From the NCBI GenBank assembly GCA_023150915.1, contig JAKLKA010000053.1, forward strand, positions 1-42,502: a DNA stretch of 42,502 nt. Direction: 5' to 3'. This document shows positions 34,108-41,503 of the stretch, in pieces. A program made the translations under genes and the position numbers. The DNA is from Polyangiaceae bacterium (GTDB taxonomy: Bacteria > Myxococcota_A > Polyangia > Polyangiales > Polyangiaceae). The notes beneath the pieces were generated by a model. It saw only the letters and a program-made list of their open reading frames with translations. It ran no database searches and was not told the origin of the DNA. How positions within the stretch are numbered: position 1 is the stretch's first letter; the number at the start of each line of letters is the position of its first letter.

Positions 34108-34667
34108 TTCCCGACGGTGCTCGCGGCTTCTGCCAGGGCCCGGGTGAGCGCGCTCTCGTCCAGGCCGAAGGCTTTCTGGAGCTTGCCCAAGAGCTCGCGC
34201 TCTTCGTCGCTCACGCCGCCCGAAACCTGGGCGAGCAGCGACGCGACGCGCAGCACCTCTTGCTGATGATCGACCTTGGAGATGCTCTTCGCCACCATCT
34301 CGACGCGCTTGTCGATGCCGTCTTCTTGCATCAGGTCCGACAGGTCTTCGATCAGCGCGTGGACCTGGCCCTCCATCACCGCGCCCTGGCAGGCCGTGAC
34401 CACCACCTGCTCGAAGGCTGCGCGCTCGGTGTCGTCGAAGTGCCCGTCGGCGTTGGCCACCAGATAGGCGCTCTCGACCACTGCCTCGAACAGCGCCGCC
34501 GCCTCGGGATCGAAACCAGTCGGCTGGGTCACCTCGTCTTCGGTGGGCTTGCTGCCGAACGACGCAGCCGCCACCGTGAGGATGGACCCCTTCTGCCCCG
34601 GCTCTGCATAAGAAGGGGGCTCGCTGAGCTTGGTCGCGACGCGTCCGAGCAGGCTTTCGTCGGTCAT
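34104..34667 (-). CDS. TerB-like protein
   Basis: A 187-residue cytoplasmic protein. Residues about 55-185 form an all-helical TerB/DjlA-like domain: LVANADGHFDDTERAAFEQV (69-88) and SGGVSDEERELLGKLQKAFG (149-168) are the two pseudo-repeat acidic turns, similar to calcium or metal-binding loops. TerB-type domains occur in tellurite-resistance clusters and in membrane-linked stress systems, often beside membrane proteins, as here. Residues 1-50 are a polar extension. No other ter gene is nearby, so tellurite resistance should not be assumed. It lies 27 bases after lipA and overlaps the membrane-protein gene by four bases. Confidence 0.78.
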   Translation of the reverse strand: MTDESLLGRVATKLSEPPSYAEPGQKGSILTVAAASFGSKPTEDEVTQPTGFDPEAAALFEAVVESAYLVANADGHFDDTERAAFEQVVVTACQGAVMEGQVHALIEDLSDLMQEDGIDKRVEMVAKSISKVDHQQEVLRVASLLAQVSGGVSDEERELLGKLQKAFGLDESALTRALAEAASTVGK

Positions 34668-34694
34668 TCGGCGGCGAGCCTAGCCGAAACCCGC

Positions 34695-35687
34695 TCAGTC
34701 GTCAGCGGGCCGCCGCGCCAGGCGCCCAGCCGGCACGAACCCCGGGGGAGCCGCGGCTTCCGCCGTGCCCGGGCCGCGGTGGGCCGGCCTGAGCCGGGCC
34801 GAGATGAAGGCTTCGGCGGCGTGGTAGCTAGAACGGACCAGGGGGCCCGACGCCACGTGGGAAAACCCCAGCTCGAGCCCGAGCGCCGCCCAGGCGTCGA
34901 AGCGCTCGGGCGGAACATAGCGCGCCACGGCCGCGTGCTTGGGCGACGGCCGCAGGTACTGCCCGAGCGTCACCACGTCGACCCCGGCGGCGCGCAGATC
35001 TTCCAGGGTCTGGTCGACCTCGTCGTCGCGCTCGCCGATGCCCACCATGATCGAGCTCTTCACGAAGCGCCCTGGCGCCCGCGCCTTGGCGTGGCGCAGC
35101 ACCGCGAGCGAGCGGTCGTAGTCGCAGCGCTGATCGCGGATGGCCGGCGTCAGCCGGCGCACCACCTCGATGTTGTGCGCGAACACGTCCGGCGCGGCGT
35201 CCAGCACCACGTCGACGTCTCGCGTCCGACCGCCGAAGTCACCGACCAGCGCCTCGACCAACAGCTCGGGCTGGTGACGCCGGAGCGAGTGGACGGTCTC
35301 GGCCACGTGGGCGGCACCGCCGTCCAGCAGGTCGTCGCGATCGACCATGGTCAAGACCACGTACGTGAGGCCGATGCGCGACAGCGCCCGCCCCACGTGC
35401 TCGGGCTCCCGCGGGTCGACGGCGCCCCGGGGGTTGCCGGTGGTGACGGCGCAGAAGCGGCAACCCCGGGTGCAGGTGTGCCCCAAGATCATCACCGTGG
35501 CGGTGCCCGCGCCCCAGCACTCGCCCACGTTGGGACAGCGTGCCTCTTCGCACACCGTGTTCAGATCCAGATCACGGAACGTCTGCTTGAGCGATGCGAA
35601 GCGCTCGCCGCTGGGCGCCTTGACCTTGAGCCACGCCGGCTTCGGATCGCGGAGACCCACCAGGGGAACGGGCTTTTCGTCGGTCAC
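34695..35687 (-). CDS. lipA: lipoyl synthase
   Basis: A 330-residue radical-SAM enzyme that inserts two sulfurs into octanoyl groups on lipoyl domains. The auxiliary cluster is CEEARCPNVGEC (Cys46, Cys51, Cys57) and the SAM cluster is CTRGCRFC (Cys72, Cys76, Cys79). The RSSYHA near residue 285 provides the Ser that ligates the auxiliary cluster. All signature residues are present. The GTG at 35687 begins VTDEKPVPL. Its substrate would include Lys44 of the E2 encoded at 29570-30979. The octanoyltransferase LipB is not in the window. The last 30 residues after this motif are Arg/Ala-rich. Confidence 0.96.
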   Translation of the reverse strand: MTDEKPVPLVGLRDPKPAWLKVKAPSGERFASLKQTFRDLDLNTVCEEARCPNVGECWGAGTATVMILGHTCTRGCRFCAVTTGNPRGAVDPREPEHVGRALSRIGLTYVVLTMVDRDDLLDGGAAHVAETVHSLRRHQPELLVEALVGDFGGRTRDVDVVLDAAPDVFAHNIEVVRRLTPAIRDQRCDYDRSLAVLRHAKARAPGRFVKSSIMVGIGERDDEVDQTLEDLRAAGVDVVTLGQYLRPSPKHAAVARYVPPERFDAWAALGLELGFSHVASGPLVRSSYHAAEAFISARLRPAHRGPGTAEAAAPPGFVPAGRLARRPADD

Positions 35688-35728
35688 GCGCGGCGGAATC
35701 TAGGGCGAAGCGGCCGCCCTGGCCAGTG

Positions 35729-37042
35729 TCAGTTGACCTGCGCGGGGGCCACGCACACCGCGACCTCGAGCAAGATGTAGAGCAAGGCGCGCTCTTGCGG
35801 CAGCAGGGTCGGGGACGAGCCCTCGGTGTGATACGTGCTGAACAGCACTCGGCCGCAGGCTTGCTCGAAGCTGATGGTGGCCGGCAGCTTGCCCCACTGC
35901 GTGTTCGCCTCGACCCACACCTTCGGCGTGACGGTGACGGGCTTGCCGTCGGGGTCCACACCGCTGCCCGGCTTGACCGCCGAGATCGCCGTCCAGTTCT
36001 CTTTCACGTCGAAGGCGGTGATGGCCTGCGTCGCCAGCCAGGCCGTCAGCCCCTTGTCCGGCGAGCTCGCCGGCGCGTCCCACGAGCTCGACAGACACGC
36101 CGAGCCCAGGGTCCCGGTCTGGTTCTTCCAATCGACGAAGCCCGGGAAAATCTGACGCACGAACTCGTACGAATAGTCGGTGGTGTAGAGCTTGCCGCCC
36201 TGCGCCACGAAGTCCTTCAAGTTCTTCTGCACCGTCGGATCGAGCGCCGGTGAGCTGGTGTCGCAGGTGGTCTGATCGCTCCACGAGCAGGGCAAGAACA
36301 CGATGTGGTACTGCGACAGCGTGGTCCAGTTCTTCAAGATGGCATCGTGGCCGCCCTTCGACCCCGGGCCGCCGTCGTAATAGTCGTAGGGCGCCGTGCT
36401 GCGGTCGACCTGCAGCATTCCGAACGGGCCGGTCGGCCCCACCGTGCCGAGCCCCAGGCGCGCGAGCGAGACGTCGATGGCGTCCCAGGCGCCCTCGACG
36501 ATGGCCATCTTCGGGATGGTGTCGCCATTCGCCTTGTCGGTCTTGGCCGGCAGCAGGGTCGAGGCGAGCGGAACGGGGACGTTGCCGGCCGTCACCTCGA
36601 TGGAGCGGACGCGCTGGAACTGCCCTTTCTGCACCACCAGCTTCCAGGTGCCGGTCTCGGGCACGCCCAGGTGGAAGCCACCGTCGGCGCCCGAGAAGGT
36701 GTACGGCGTCGAGTAGTCCAGCTTCACGCACTTGTCGCAGTACAGCCCGTCGGGGATGGGCTTGGGCGTGTTCTTGGTCACGTAGACCAGCGCGCCCGCG
36801 ATGGGGATCTTGCCTTCGGGGGCCAGCACGGTGCCGATCAACGTGGCGACCGCCGGGGGCGGCTCGTCGCCGTCAGTACCCGAGTCCAGGTTGATGCCGC
36901 CGCCCGAGCCGCCGCTGGCGCCGGCAGCCCCGCTGCCCCCTGCCCCACCGGTGGCCGGGTCGGAGCCCCCGCCGCTGCTGGCAGAGCAGGCGATGAACAG
37001 AGCCAGGACGAGCGTGACGAGCAGGGAGCGCATGCGGGTCAT
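35729..37042 (-). CDS. lipoprotein with carboxypeptidase-regulatory-like domain
   Basis: A 437-residue lipoprotein. MTRMRSLLVTLVLALFIAC gives a lipobox (FIAC, Cys19), followed by a Gly/Ser/Ala linker to about residue 55. Residues about 62-150 form a beta-sandwich like carboxypeptidase-regulatory domains (GTVLAPEGKIPIAGALVYVT, YTFSGADGGFHLGVPETG). The C-terminal two-thirds contains HIVFLPCSWSDQTTC, LKDFVAQGGKLYTTDYSYEF and VLFSTYHTE, reminiscent of a GATase1/ThuA-like fold in which a chamber is assembled; I cannot identify the active residues. The ATG at 37042 overlaps the VWA-gene stop by four bases, so the pair is coupled. Both are probably displayed on the outer membrane. Confidence 0.72.
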   Translation of the reverse strand: MTRMRSLLVTLVLALFIACSASSGGGSDPATGGAGGSGAAGASGGSGGGINLDSGTDGDEPPPAVATLIGTVLAPEGKIPIAGALVYVTKNTPKPIPDGLYCDKCVKLDYSTPYTFSGADGGFHLGVPETGTWKLVVQKGQFQRVRSIEVTAGNVPVPLASTLLPAKTDKANGDTIPKMAIVEGAWDAIDVSLARLGLGTVGPTGPFGMLQVDRSTAPYDYYDGGPGSKGGHDAILKNWTTLSQYHIVFLPCSWSDQTTCDTSSPALDPTVQKNLKDFVAQGGKLYTTDYSYEFVRQIFPGFVDWKNQTGTLGSACLSSSWDAPASSPDKGLTAWLATQAITAFDVKENWTAISAVKPGSGVDPDGKPVTVTPKVWVEANTQWGKLPATISFEQACGRVLFSTYHTEGSSPTLLPQERALLYILLEVAVCVAPAQVN

Positions 37043-37944
37043 TTCGGCGTGGGGTAAGGCTTGCACTGCGTGTCTTTCACCGCGGCCGGGATGGCCGACG
37101 ACAGCGAGACCGTGCCCGACATCACGTCGTCGAGCTGGAAGACGCCCCCCCCGGTGGCGTTCGGCAGACTCGGGCTGCCCCCGACGGTGGAAAACCACCC
37201 CTGGCTGACGTCGTCGCTCTCCGACGGGCCGCCGAGCTTCGACGCGAAGGCGAAGACGCGCACCTGCTCGTCTTGCAGCTGTTTCACGGTCTCGGCGTAG
37301 TTGTGCATGATCTGTACGCCGTTGAAGGTGATCGGACCCTGCACGAAGGTGTCGTCGGTGGTGTGGATCACCAGCCGCAGCGTGGACGCCTTCGGGCGCC
37401 AGGCGAACTCTTTGGCGGCGCGATAGAGCGAGTCCAGGCTGTTCTCGGGCCAGGTGCTGTTCTGGTTGCCCCCCGAGGGCTGGTTGTTGCTCGAGGTGAA
37501 GCTGGCCCACGACTTGAAGTCGGTCTTCAGCGTCTTGACGTCGAGGTAGGGCTGCGCGGTGTTGGCGAACAGCGTGTCGTCGACGAACACCACCAGGCCA
37601 TAGTGCGGCTCGACCTTGAGGTTGAGCGCCTTCACTGCGGCGTCCACCGCCTCGATCTCGTCGGCCAGCTTGTTCAAGAACGGGCCCATGCTGGTGGACA
37701 CGTCCATCGAGAACACGATGTCGACGGCTTGGTTGCACGCCCCCGAGGCGCCGCCGCCCGAGTCGCCCCCCGCGTCGATGCCGATGCCACCGCCGCCGCC
37801 GGTGCCGCCCAGCGCCAGCCCCCCGCTGCCCCCGGCGCCGCCGGCCGCGCCGTTGCCGGCGCCGGTGTCGTCGGCACCGCTGCACGCAAAGAGAACGAGA
37901 GCGACCAGGAACGACGTGCCGAAAGCGAGCTCGTGGCGAGTCAT
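37039..37944 (-). CDS. VWA-domain lipoprotein
   Basis: A 301-residue lipoprotein. MTRHELAFGTSFLVALVLFAC has a lipobox (LFAC, Cys21) and then a Gly-rich linker to about residue 66. A von Willebrand factor A domain follows at about 70-290: VDIVFSMDVSTSMGPF carries the DxSxS metal site (MIDAS), LVVFVDDTLFAN and LRLVIHTTDDTFVQGP are core strands, and VRVFAFASKLGG a later one. VWA domains bind protein partners through a metal ion. GAGGTG upstream favours the ATG at 37944 over a GTG six bases earlier. The gene overlaps the next lipoprotein gene by four bases, suggesting that VWA and carboxypeptidase-regulatory parts act as a cell-surface pair. Confidence 0.82.
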   Translation of the reverse strand: MTRHELAFGTSFLVALVLFACSGADDTGAGNGAAGGAGGSGGLALGGTGGGGGIGIDAGGDSGGGASGACNQAVDIVFSMDVSTSMGPFLNKLADEIEAVDAAVKALNLKVEPHYGLVVFVDDTLFANTAQPYLDVKTLKTDFKSWASFTSSNNQPSGGNQNSTWPENSLDSLYRAAKEFAWRPKASTLRLVIHTTDDTFVQGPITFNGVQIMHNYAETVKQLQDEQVRVFAFASKLGGPSESDDVSQGWFSTVGGSPSLPNATGGGVFQLDDVMSGTVSLSSAIPAAVKDTQCKPYPTPK

Positions 37945-37989
37945 GCGCACCTCACGCGGCGGGAAGCCTTTCCCACGCCGAGGGGCTGG

Positions 37990-39030
37990 TCAAGCGTCGA
38001 GAGCCAGCACCCCGGCTTCGCCCACCGGATCGATCACGCCACGCTCGGTGAAGATGGCGCTGACCAGTCGGGCCGGCGTCACGTCGAACCCGGGGTTTCT
38101 CGCCCCGACGCCTCGTGGCGCGATGCGTCGTTCGCCGATGTGGGTGATCTCGGTGATGCTGCGCTCTTCGATGGGAATGGCGCTGCCGCTGGGGCACCGC
38201 ACGTCGACGGTGGACCAGGGCGCGGCAACGTAGAACGGCCGCTCGTGCAGCCGCGCGAGGCAGGCCACGGAATACGTTCCGATCTTGTTGGCGACGTCGC
38301 CGTTCTTCGCGATGCGATCCGAGCCGACCACTGCCAGATCGATGGCGCCCTGGGCGAAGAACCACCCGGCCATGCCGTCGGTCAGGATCTCGACGGGGAT
38401 GCCGTCCTGGTGAAGCTCCCACGCGGTGAGCCGCAGCCCCTGCCAATAGGGCCGCGTCTCGTCGGCCAGCACCCGCACCCGCTTGCCGGCCTCCACCGCG
38501 GCGCGGATCACGCCGAGCGCCGTGCCATAGCCGCCGGTGGCCAGCGCGCCGGCGTTGCAGTGCGTGAGGATGGTGGCGCCGTCGGGCACGCGCTCGGCAC
38601 CCAGGGCGCCGATGCAGCGATTGGCGAGCACGTCGGCGCGGTGGATCGCTCGCGCCTCGACCGCCAGCGCAGGCACGTCGGCACCGCGCTCGACGCAGGC
38701 GAGCATGCGGTCCACGGCCCACATCAGGTTCACGGCGGTGGGCCGGGCGCGCCTGAGCTCGGCAGCCAGCGCCCCGAGCTCGTCGCGGCTCTGCGCGCGG
38801 CGCGCGGCGAGCACCATGCCATAGGCCGCGGCGATGCCGATGGCCGGCGCCCCACGCACCACCATGTCGGTGATCCCGCGGGCCACTTCCGTCGAGGTGG
38901 TGAGGCGTTCGTAGATCTCTTCGCCCGGCAGCCGCCGCTGATCGAGCATCAGCACCGCGTCGTTCTCGAGGCAGAGCTCGACTGCCGAATAGCTGGCGTC
39001 GGACAGAGGTTCGGGATGGGGGACGGGCAT
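37990..39030 (-). CDS. mtnA: methylthioribose-1-phosphate isomerase
   Basis: A 346-residue enzyme of the methionine salvage pathway that turns methylthioribose 1-phosphate into methylthioribulose 1-phosphate. [16 protein letters not shown] (56-71) and [18 protein letters not shown] (156-173) contain the catalytic Cys158. [10 protein letters not shown] (189-198) and [18 protein letters not shown] (236-253) with the catalytic Asp238 complete the site. Related eIF2B-like proteins lack this Cys/Asp pair, so MtnA is favoured. The ATG at 39030 shares its base with the gatB stop (TGATG). The other salvage genes are not in the window. Frame continuation above the start runs across gatB and is not coding. 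Confidence 0.94.
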   Translation of the reverse strand: MPVPHPEPLSDASYSAVELCLENDAVLMLDQRRLPGEEIYERLTTSTEVARGITDMVVRGAPAIGIAAAYGMVLAARRAQSRDELGALAAELRRARPTAVNLMWAVDRMLACVERGADVPALAVEARAIHRADVLANRCIGALGAERVPDGATILTHCNAGALATGGYGTALGVIRAAVEAGKRVRVLADETRPYWQGLRLTAWELHQDGIPVEILTDGMAGWFFAQGAIDLAVVGSDRIAKNGDVANKIGTYSVACLARLHERPFYVAAPWSTVDVRCPSGSAIPIEERSITEITHIGERRIAPRGVGARNPGFDVTPARLVSAIFTERGVIDPVGEAGVLALDA

Positions 39031-40457
39031 CAGGTCTTCTCCTCGGCGATCAACCGTTCGAGCAGCGCGCTCACCAGCTTCGGATCGGCGGCGCCGCCGG
39101 TCTGCTTCATCACCTGCCCGACGAAGAAGCCCAGCATGCTCTTTTTTCCCGCGCGCACCTGCTCCACCTGCTTCGGGTTCTCGGCGACCAGCTTCTGGCA
39201 GAGGGGCAAGAGCTGGCCCTCGTCGGACACGACCCTGAGCCCGCGCTCTTCCACCACGGCGCTCGGCATGCGCGACGTGCCCGCGACGGCGACGAACACC
39301 TCTTTGGCCTGTTTGCCGCTGATCGTTCCGGCTTCGGTCAAGCGCAGCAACTCTGCGACCTGCTCGGGGGTCACGCCGAGCTCGGCATCGAGCCCGTGCA
39401 GCTTGGCGTCGCGCAGCACCTCGGTCTGGATGAGGTTCGCGGCGCTCACCGGGCTGGCCCCGAGCGCGAGCGTGCGCTCGAAGAACCGCGCAATGCCCGG
39501 GTGCCCGGTCAAGACCTGCGCCGCCTGCGGGGTGAGCCCCAGCGCCTGGTAGCGGGCGCGCTTGGCGGCCGGCAGCTCGGGCAGCTCGCCGCCCTTCAGC
39601 GCCGGGTCGAGCACCAACGGGGGCAGATCGGGGTCGGGGAAGTAGCGATAGTCGTGCGCCTCTTCCTTGGAGCGCAGCGAATAGGTCCGCCCGGCATCGT
39701 GGTCGAAGCCGCGCGTCTCTTGCACCACGCGCCCGCCGCTCTCGAGGATCGCGACCTGGCGCGCAACCTCGAGCTCGATGGCGCGCTGCACGAAGCGGAA
39801 GCTGTTCACGTTCTTGATCTCGGCGCGGGTGCCCAGCTTCGCGTCCCCGACCTGCCTCACCGAGACGTTGGCGTCGCAGCGAAAGCTGCCCTCTTCCAGG
39901 TTGCCGTCGTTCACCCCCAAGAAGACCAGCACGTCGCGCAGCGCGCGAAGATAGGCCGCCGCCTCGGCACCGCTTCGGAGGTCGGGCTCGCCGACGATCT
40001 CGATCAGCGGGGTGCCGGCGCGGTTCAGGTCCACCAGCGAGTCGCCCCCCACGCCGTGCACGTTCTTGCCGGCGTCTTCTTCCATGTGAATGCGGGTGAT
40101 GCCCGCGCGCTTCCGCCCGCCCTCGCCCTCGAACTCGAGGTGGCCGCCCGTGGCCAGGGGGCGCTCGTATTGGCTGATCTGATAACCCTTGGGCAGATCC
40201 GGATAGAAGTAGTTCTTGCGAGCGAACACGCTCAGGTCGTGCAGGGCGCAGCCAACGGCCCGCGCCGCGCGCACCGCCAGCTCGACCGCGTGACGATTCA
40301 AGACCGGCAACGCCCCGGGCAGGCCCAGGCAGACCGGACACACGTTCCGGTTCGGCTCCTCGCCGAAGCGCGTGGCACAGGCGCAGAACAGCTTGGTCTC
40401 CGTCAGGAGCTGGGCGTGGACCTCGAGTCCGATCACGGCCTCCCAGCGCTCGGGCAT
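39030..40457 (-). CDS. gatB: Asp/Glu-tRNA(Asn/Gln) amidotransferase subunit B
   Basis: A 475-residue subunit of GatCAB, which converts misacylated Glu-tRNA-Gln and Asp-tRNA-Asn to the amide forms using [21 protein letters not shown] (8-25) opens the family fold; Cys25, Cys27, Cys40 and Cys43 (CAC, CPVC) form the zinc site. [13 protein letters not shown] is the Mg/ATP part, [12 protein letters not shown] the tRNA-adenylation region. A helical tail domain (about 300-400) and the YqeY-like end (about 410-475, [21 protein letters not shown]) are complete. gatA and gatC are not in the window. It overlaps mtnA by one base. The ATG at 40457 is canonical for the family. Confidence 0.96.
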   Translation of the reverse strand: MPERWEAVIGLEVHAQLLTETKLFCACATRFGEEPNRNVCPVCLGLPGALPVLNRHAVELAVRAARAVGCALHDLSVFARKNYFYPDLPKGYQISQYERPLATGGHLEFEGEGGRKRAGITRIHMEEDAGKNVHGVGGDSLVDLNRAGTPLIEIVGEPDLRSGAEAAAYLRALRDVLVFLGVNDGNLEEGSFRCDANVSVRQVGDAKLGTRAEIKNVNSFRFVQRAIELEVARQVAILESGGRVVQETRGFDHDAGRTYSLRSKEEAHDYRYFPDPDLPPLVLDPALKGGELPELPAAKRARYQALGLTPQAAQVLTGHPGIARFFERTLALGASPVSAANLIQTEVLRDAKLHGLDAELGVTPEQVAELLRLTEAGTISGKQAKEVFVAVAGTSRMPSAVVEERGLRVVSDEGQLLPLCQKLVAENPKQVEQVRAGKKSMLGFFVGQVMKQTGGAADPKLVSALLERLIAEEKT

Positions 40458-40532
40458 GTTCGACCCGTGCCGGTACCACGGCCGGCGGCCTGGGCAAAAC
40501 AGCTCGATTTCGCGCGAGCGCTCCGGAGCTGG

Positions 40533-40538
40533 TAGAAT
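40533..40538 (+). promoter_or_regulatory. possible -10 box just upstream of the SUMF1 gene
   Basis: TAGAAT matches the -10 consensus at five of six positions and lies only 9 bases before the GTG at 40548. No good -35 hexamer is visible. If it is used, transcription would begin at or beside the start codon, giving a leaderless mRNA. Confidence 0.35.
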
Positions 40539-40547
40539 GCCCTCGCC

Positions 40548-41480
40548 GTGTGGCGTTCGCTTCTCTGGGTGTGCTTGGGCTCGGTGGCTCTGGCTGGCGC
40601 CTGTTCATCGTCGACGACCAACGAGGGCTCCGCGACGGGCGGGGCGAACAGCGGCGGCGCAAGCACCGGCGGCGCAAGCACCGGCGGCGCGAGCACCGGC
40701 GGCGCGGCGGGGTCGTCGACCGGCGGCGCGCCCGGCGGCGGCGGCTCACCCACCGGGGGCAGCGGCGGCGGGGACGCCGGGCTCGTGTGCCCGCCGGGTA
40801 CCAAGGGCCCGGCGTTGGCGCCCGTGGGCTCGAGCTTCTGCATCGACGCCACGGAGGTGACGAACGATCACTACCAGGCGTTCTTGACCGACATCGCCGA
40901 CGGCGGCCCGATGAACCTGACCGGGCTGTCGGTGTGCGCGAACGCCATCGACTACAAGCCCCCGAGCTTGGATCCGTGCCCACCCTTCGTTCCGGGCACC
41001 GACAAGAACTTCCCGGTCCGCTGCGTGGACTGGTGCAGCGCCTATGCCTACTGCAAATGGGCTGGGAAGCGGCTGTGCGGGGCGAAGGGCGGCGGGCCTG
41101 CCACGGCGAGCTTGCCCGAGGCCGACGCCGATCAGTGGCACAGCGCGTGCGCGGGGCCGGGGGGCGTCGACCAGTACTTCTACGGCGACCAGCACGAGGG
41201 TGCCCGCTGCATCGACACGAACCAGGTGGCGCCCGTGGGCTCTACCATGGGGCAGCAGAAGCCCTGCTCGAGCCACTATTACAAGACCGTGACCGACATG
41301 CTCGGCAACGTGGCCGAGTGGGAAGACGCATGCAGCGGTGCCGACTGCCTCACCCGCGGCGGCTCGGCCTCCGACGGGGGCCCCGGCGTCACCTGCGCAA
41401 CGCCGAAGCCGGTGCCGCGCACCAAGAAGCTCCCCGAGGTCGGCTTCCGCTGCTGCTGGGACGACTCCGTCGGGAAGTAG
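40548..41480 (+). CDS. SUMF1/FGE-type lipoprotein
   Basis: A 310-residue probable lipoprotein. [19 protein letters not shown] ends in a lipobox-like AGAC (Cys19). A Gly/Ser/Thr/Ala linker to about residue 78 contains three GGAST units. The rest resembles the formylglycine-generating (SUMF1) sulfatase-modifying domain: [17 protein letters not shown] (96-112), [34 protein letters not shown] and VGFRCCWDD. The domain is cysteine-rich throughout. The RGGSxxx and copper-site cysteines of true FGEs are not clearly recognisable, so it may bind rather than modify. SUMF1-type lipoproteins are plentiful in Polyangia and their functions are mostly unknown. The GTG at 40548 gives the signal peptide. It converges on the repeat protein at 41504. 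Confidence 0.78.
   Translation: MWRSLLWVCLGSVALAGACSSSTTNEGSATGGANSGGASTGGASTGGASTGGAAGSSTGGAPGGGGSPTGGSGGGDAGLVCPPGTKGPALAPVGSSFCIDATEVTNDHYQAFLTDIADGGPMNLTGLSVCANAIDYKPPSLDPCPPFVPGTDKNFPVRCVDWCSAYAYCKWAGKRLCGAKGGGPATASLPEADADQWHSACAGPGGVDQYFYGDQHEGARCIDTNQVAPVGSTMGQQKPCSSHYYKTVTDMLGNVAEWEDACSGADCLTRGGSASDGGPGVTCATPKPVPRTKKLPEVGFRCCWDDSVGK
40653..40697 (+). repeat. three tandem 15-bp repeats in the SUMF1 linker
   Basis: GGCGGCGCAAGCACC occurs at 40653-40667 and 40668-40682, and with one change at 40683-40697. The units encode GGAST. Confidence 0.9.
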
Positions 41481-41503
41481 TGACCAGACGGGCCAGGTCG
41501 AGA

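Noticed and set aside
34104-34667. tellurite-resistance operon from the TerB-like gene
   Set aside because: No other ter genes (terA, terC, terD, terZ) are near; the TerB fold alone does not show resistance.
37273-39552. 759-codon open frame on the plus strand
   Set aside because: It is antisense to the VWA, mtnA and gatB genes, all with clear motifs; the frame has no recognisable domains.
39031-40983. 650-codon upstream extension of the mtnA frame
   Set aside because: It runs across gatB, which is certain, and the known MtnA N-terminus begins at 39030.
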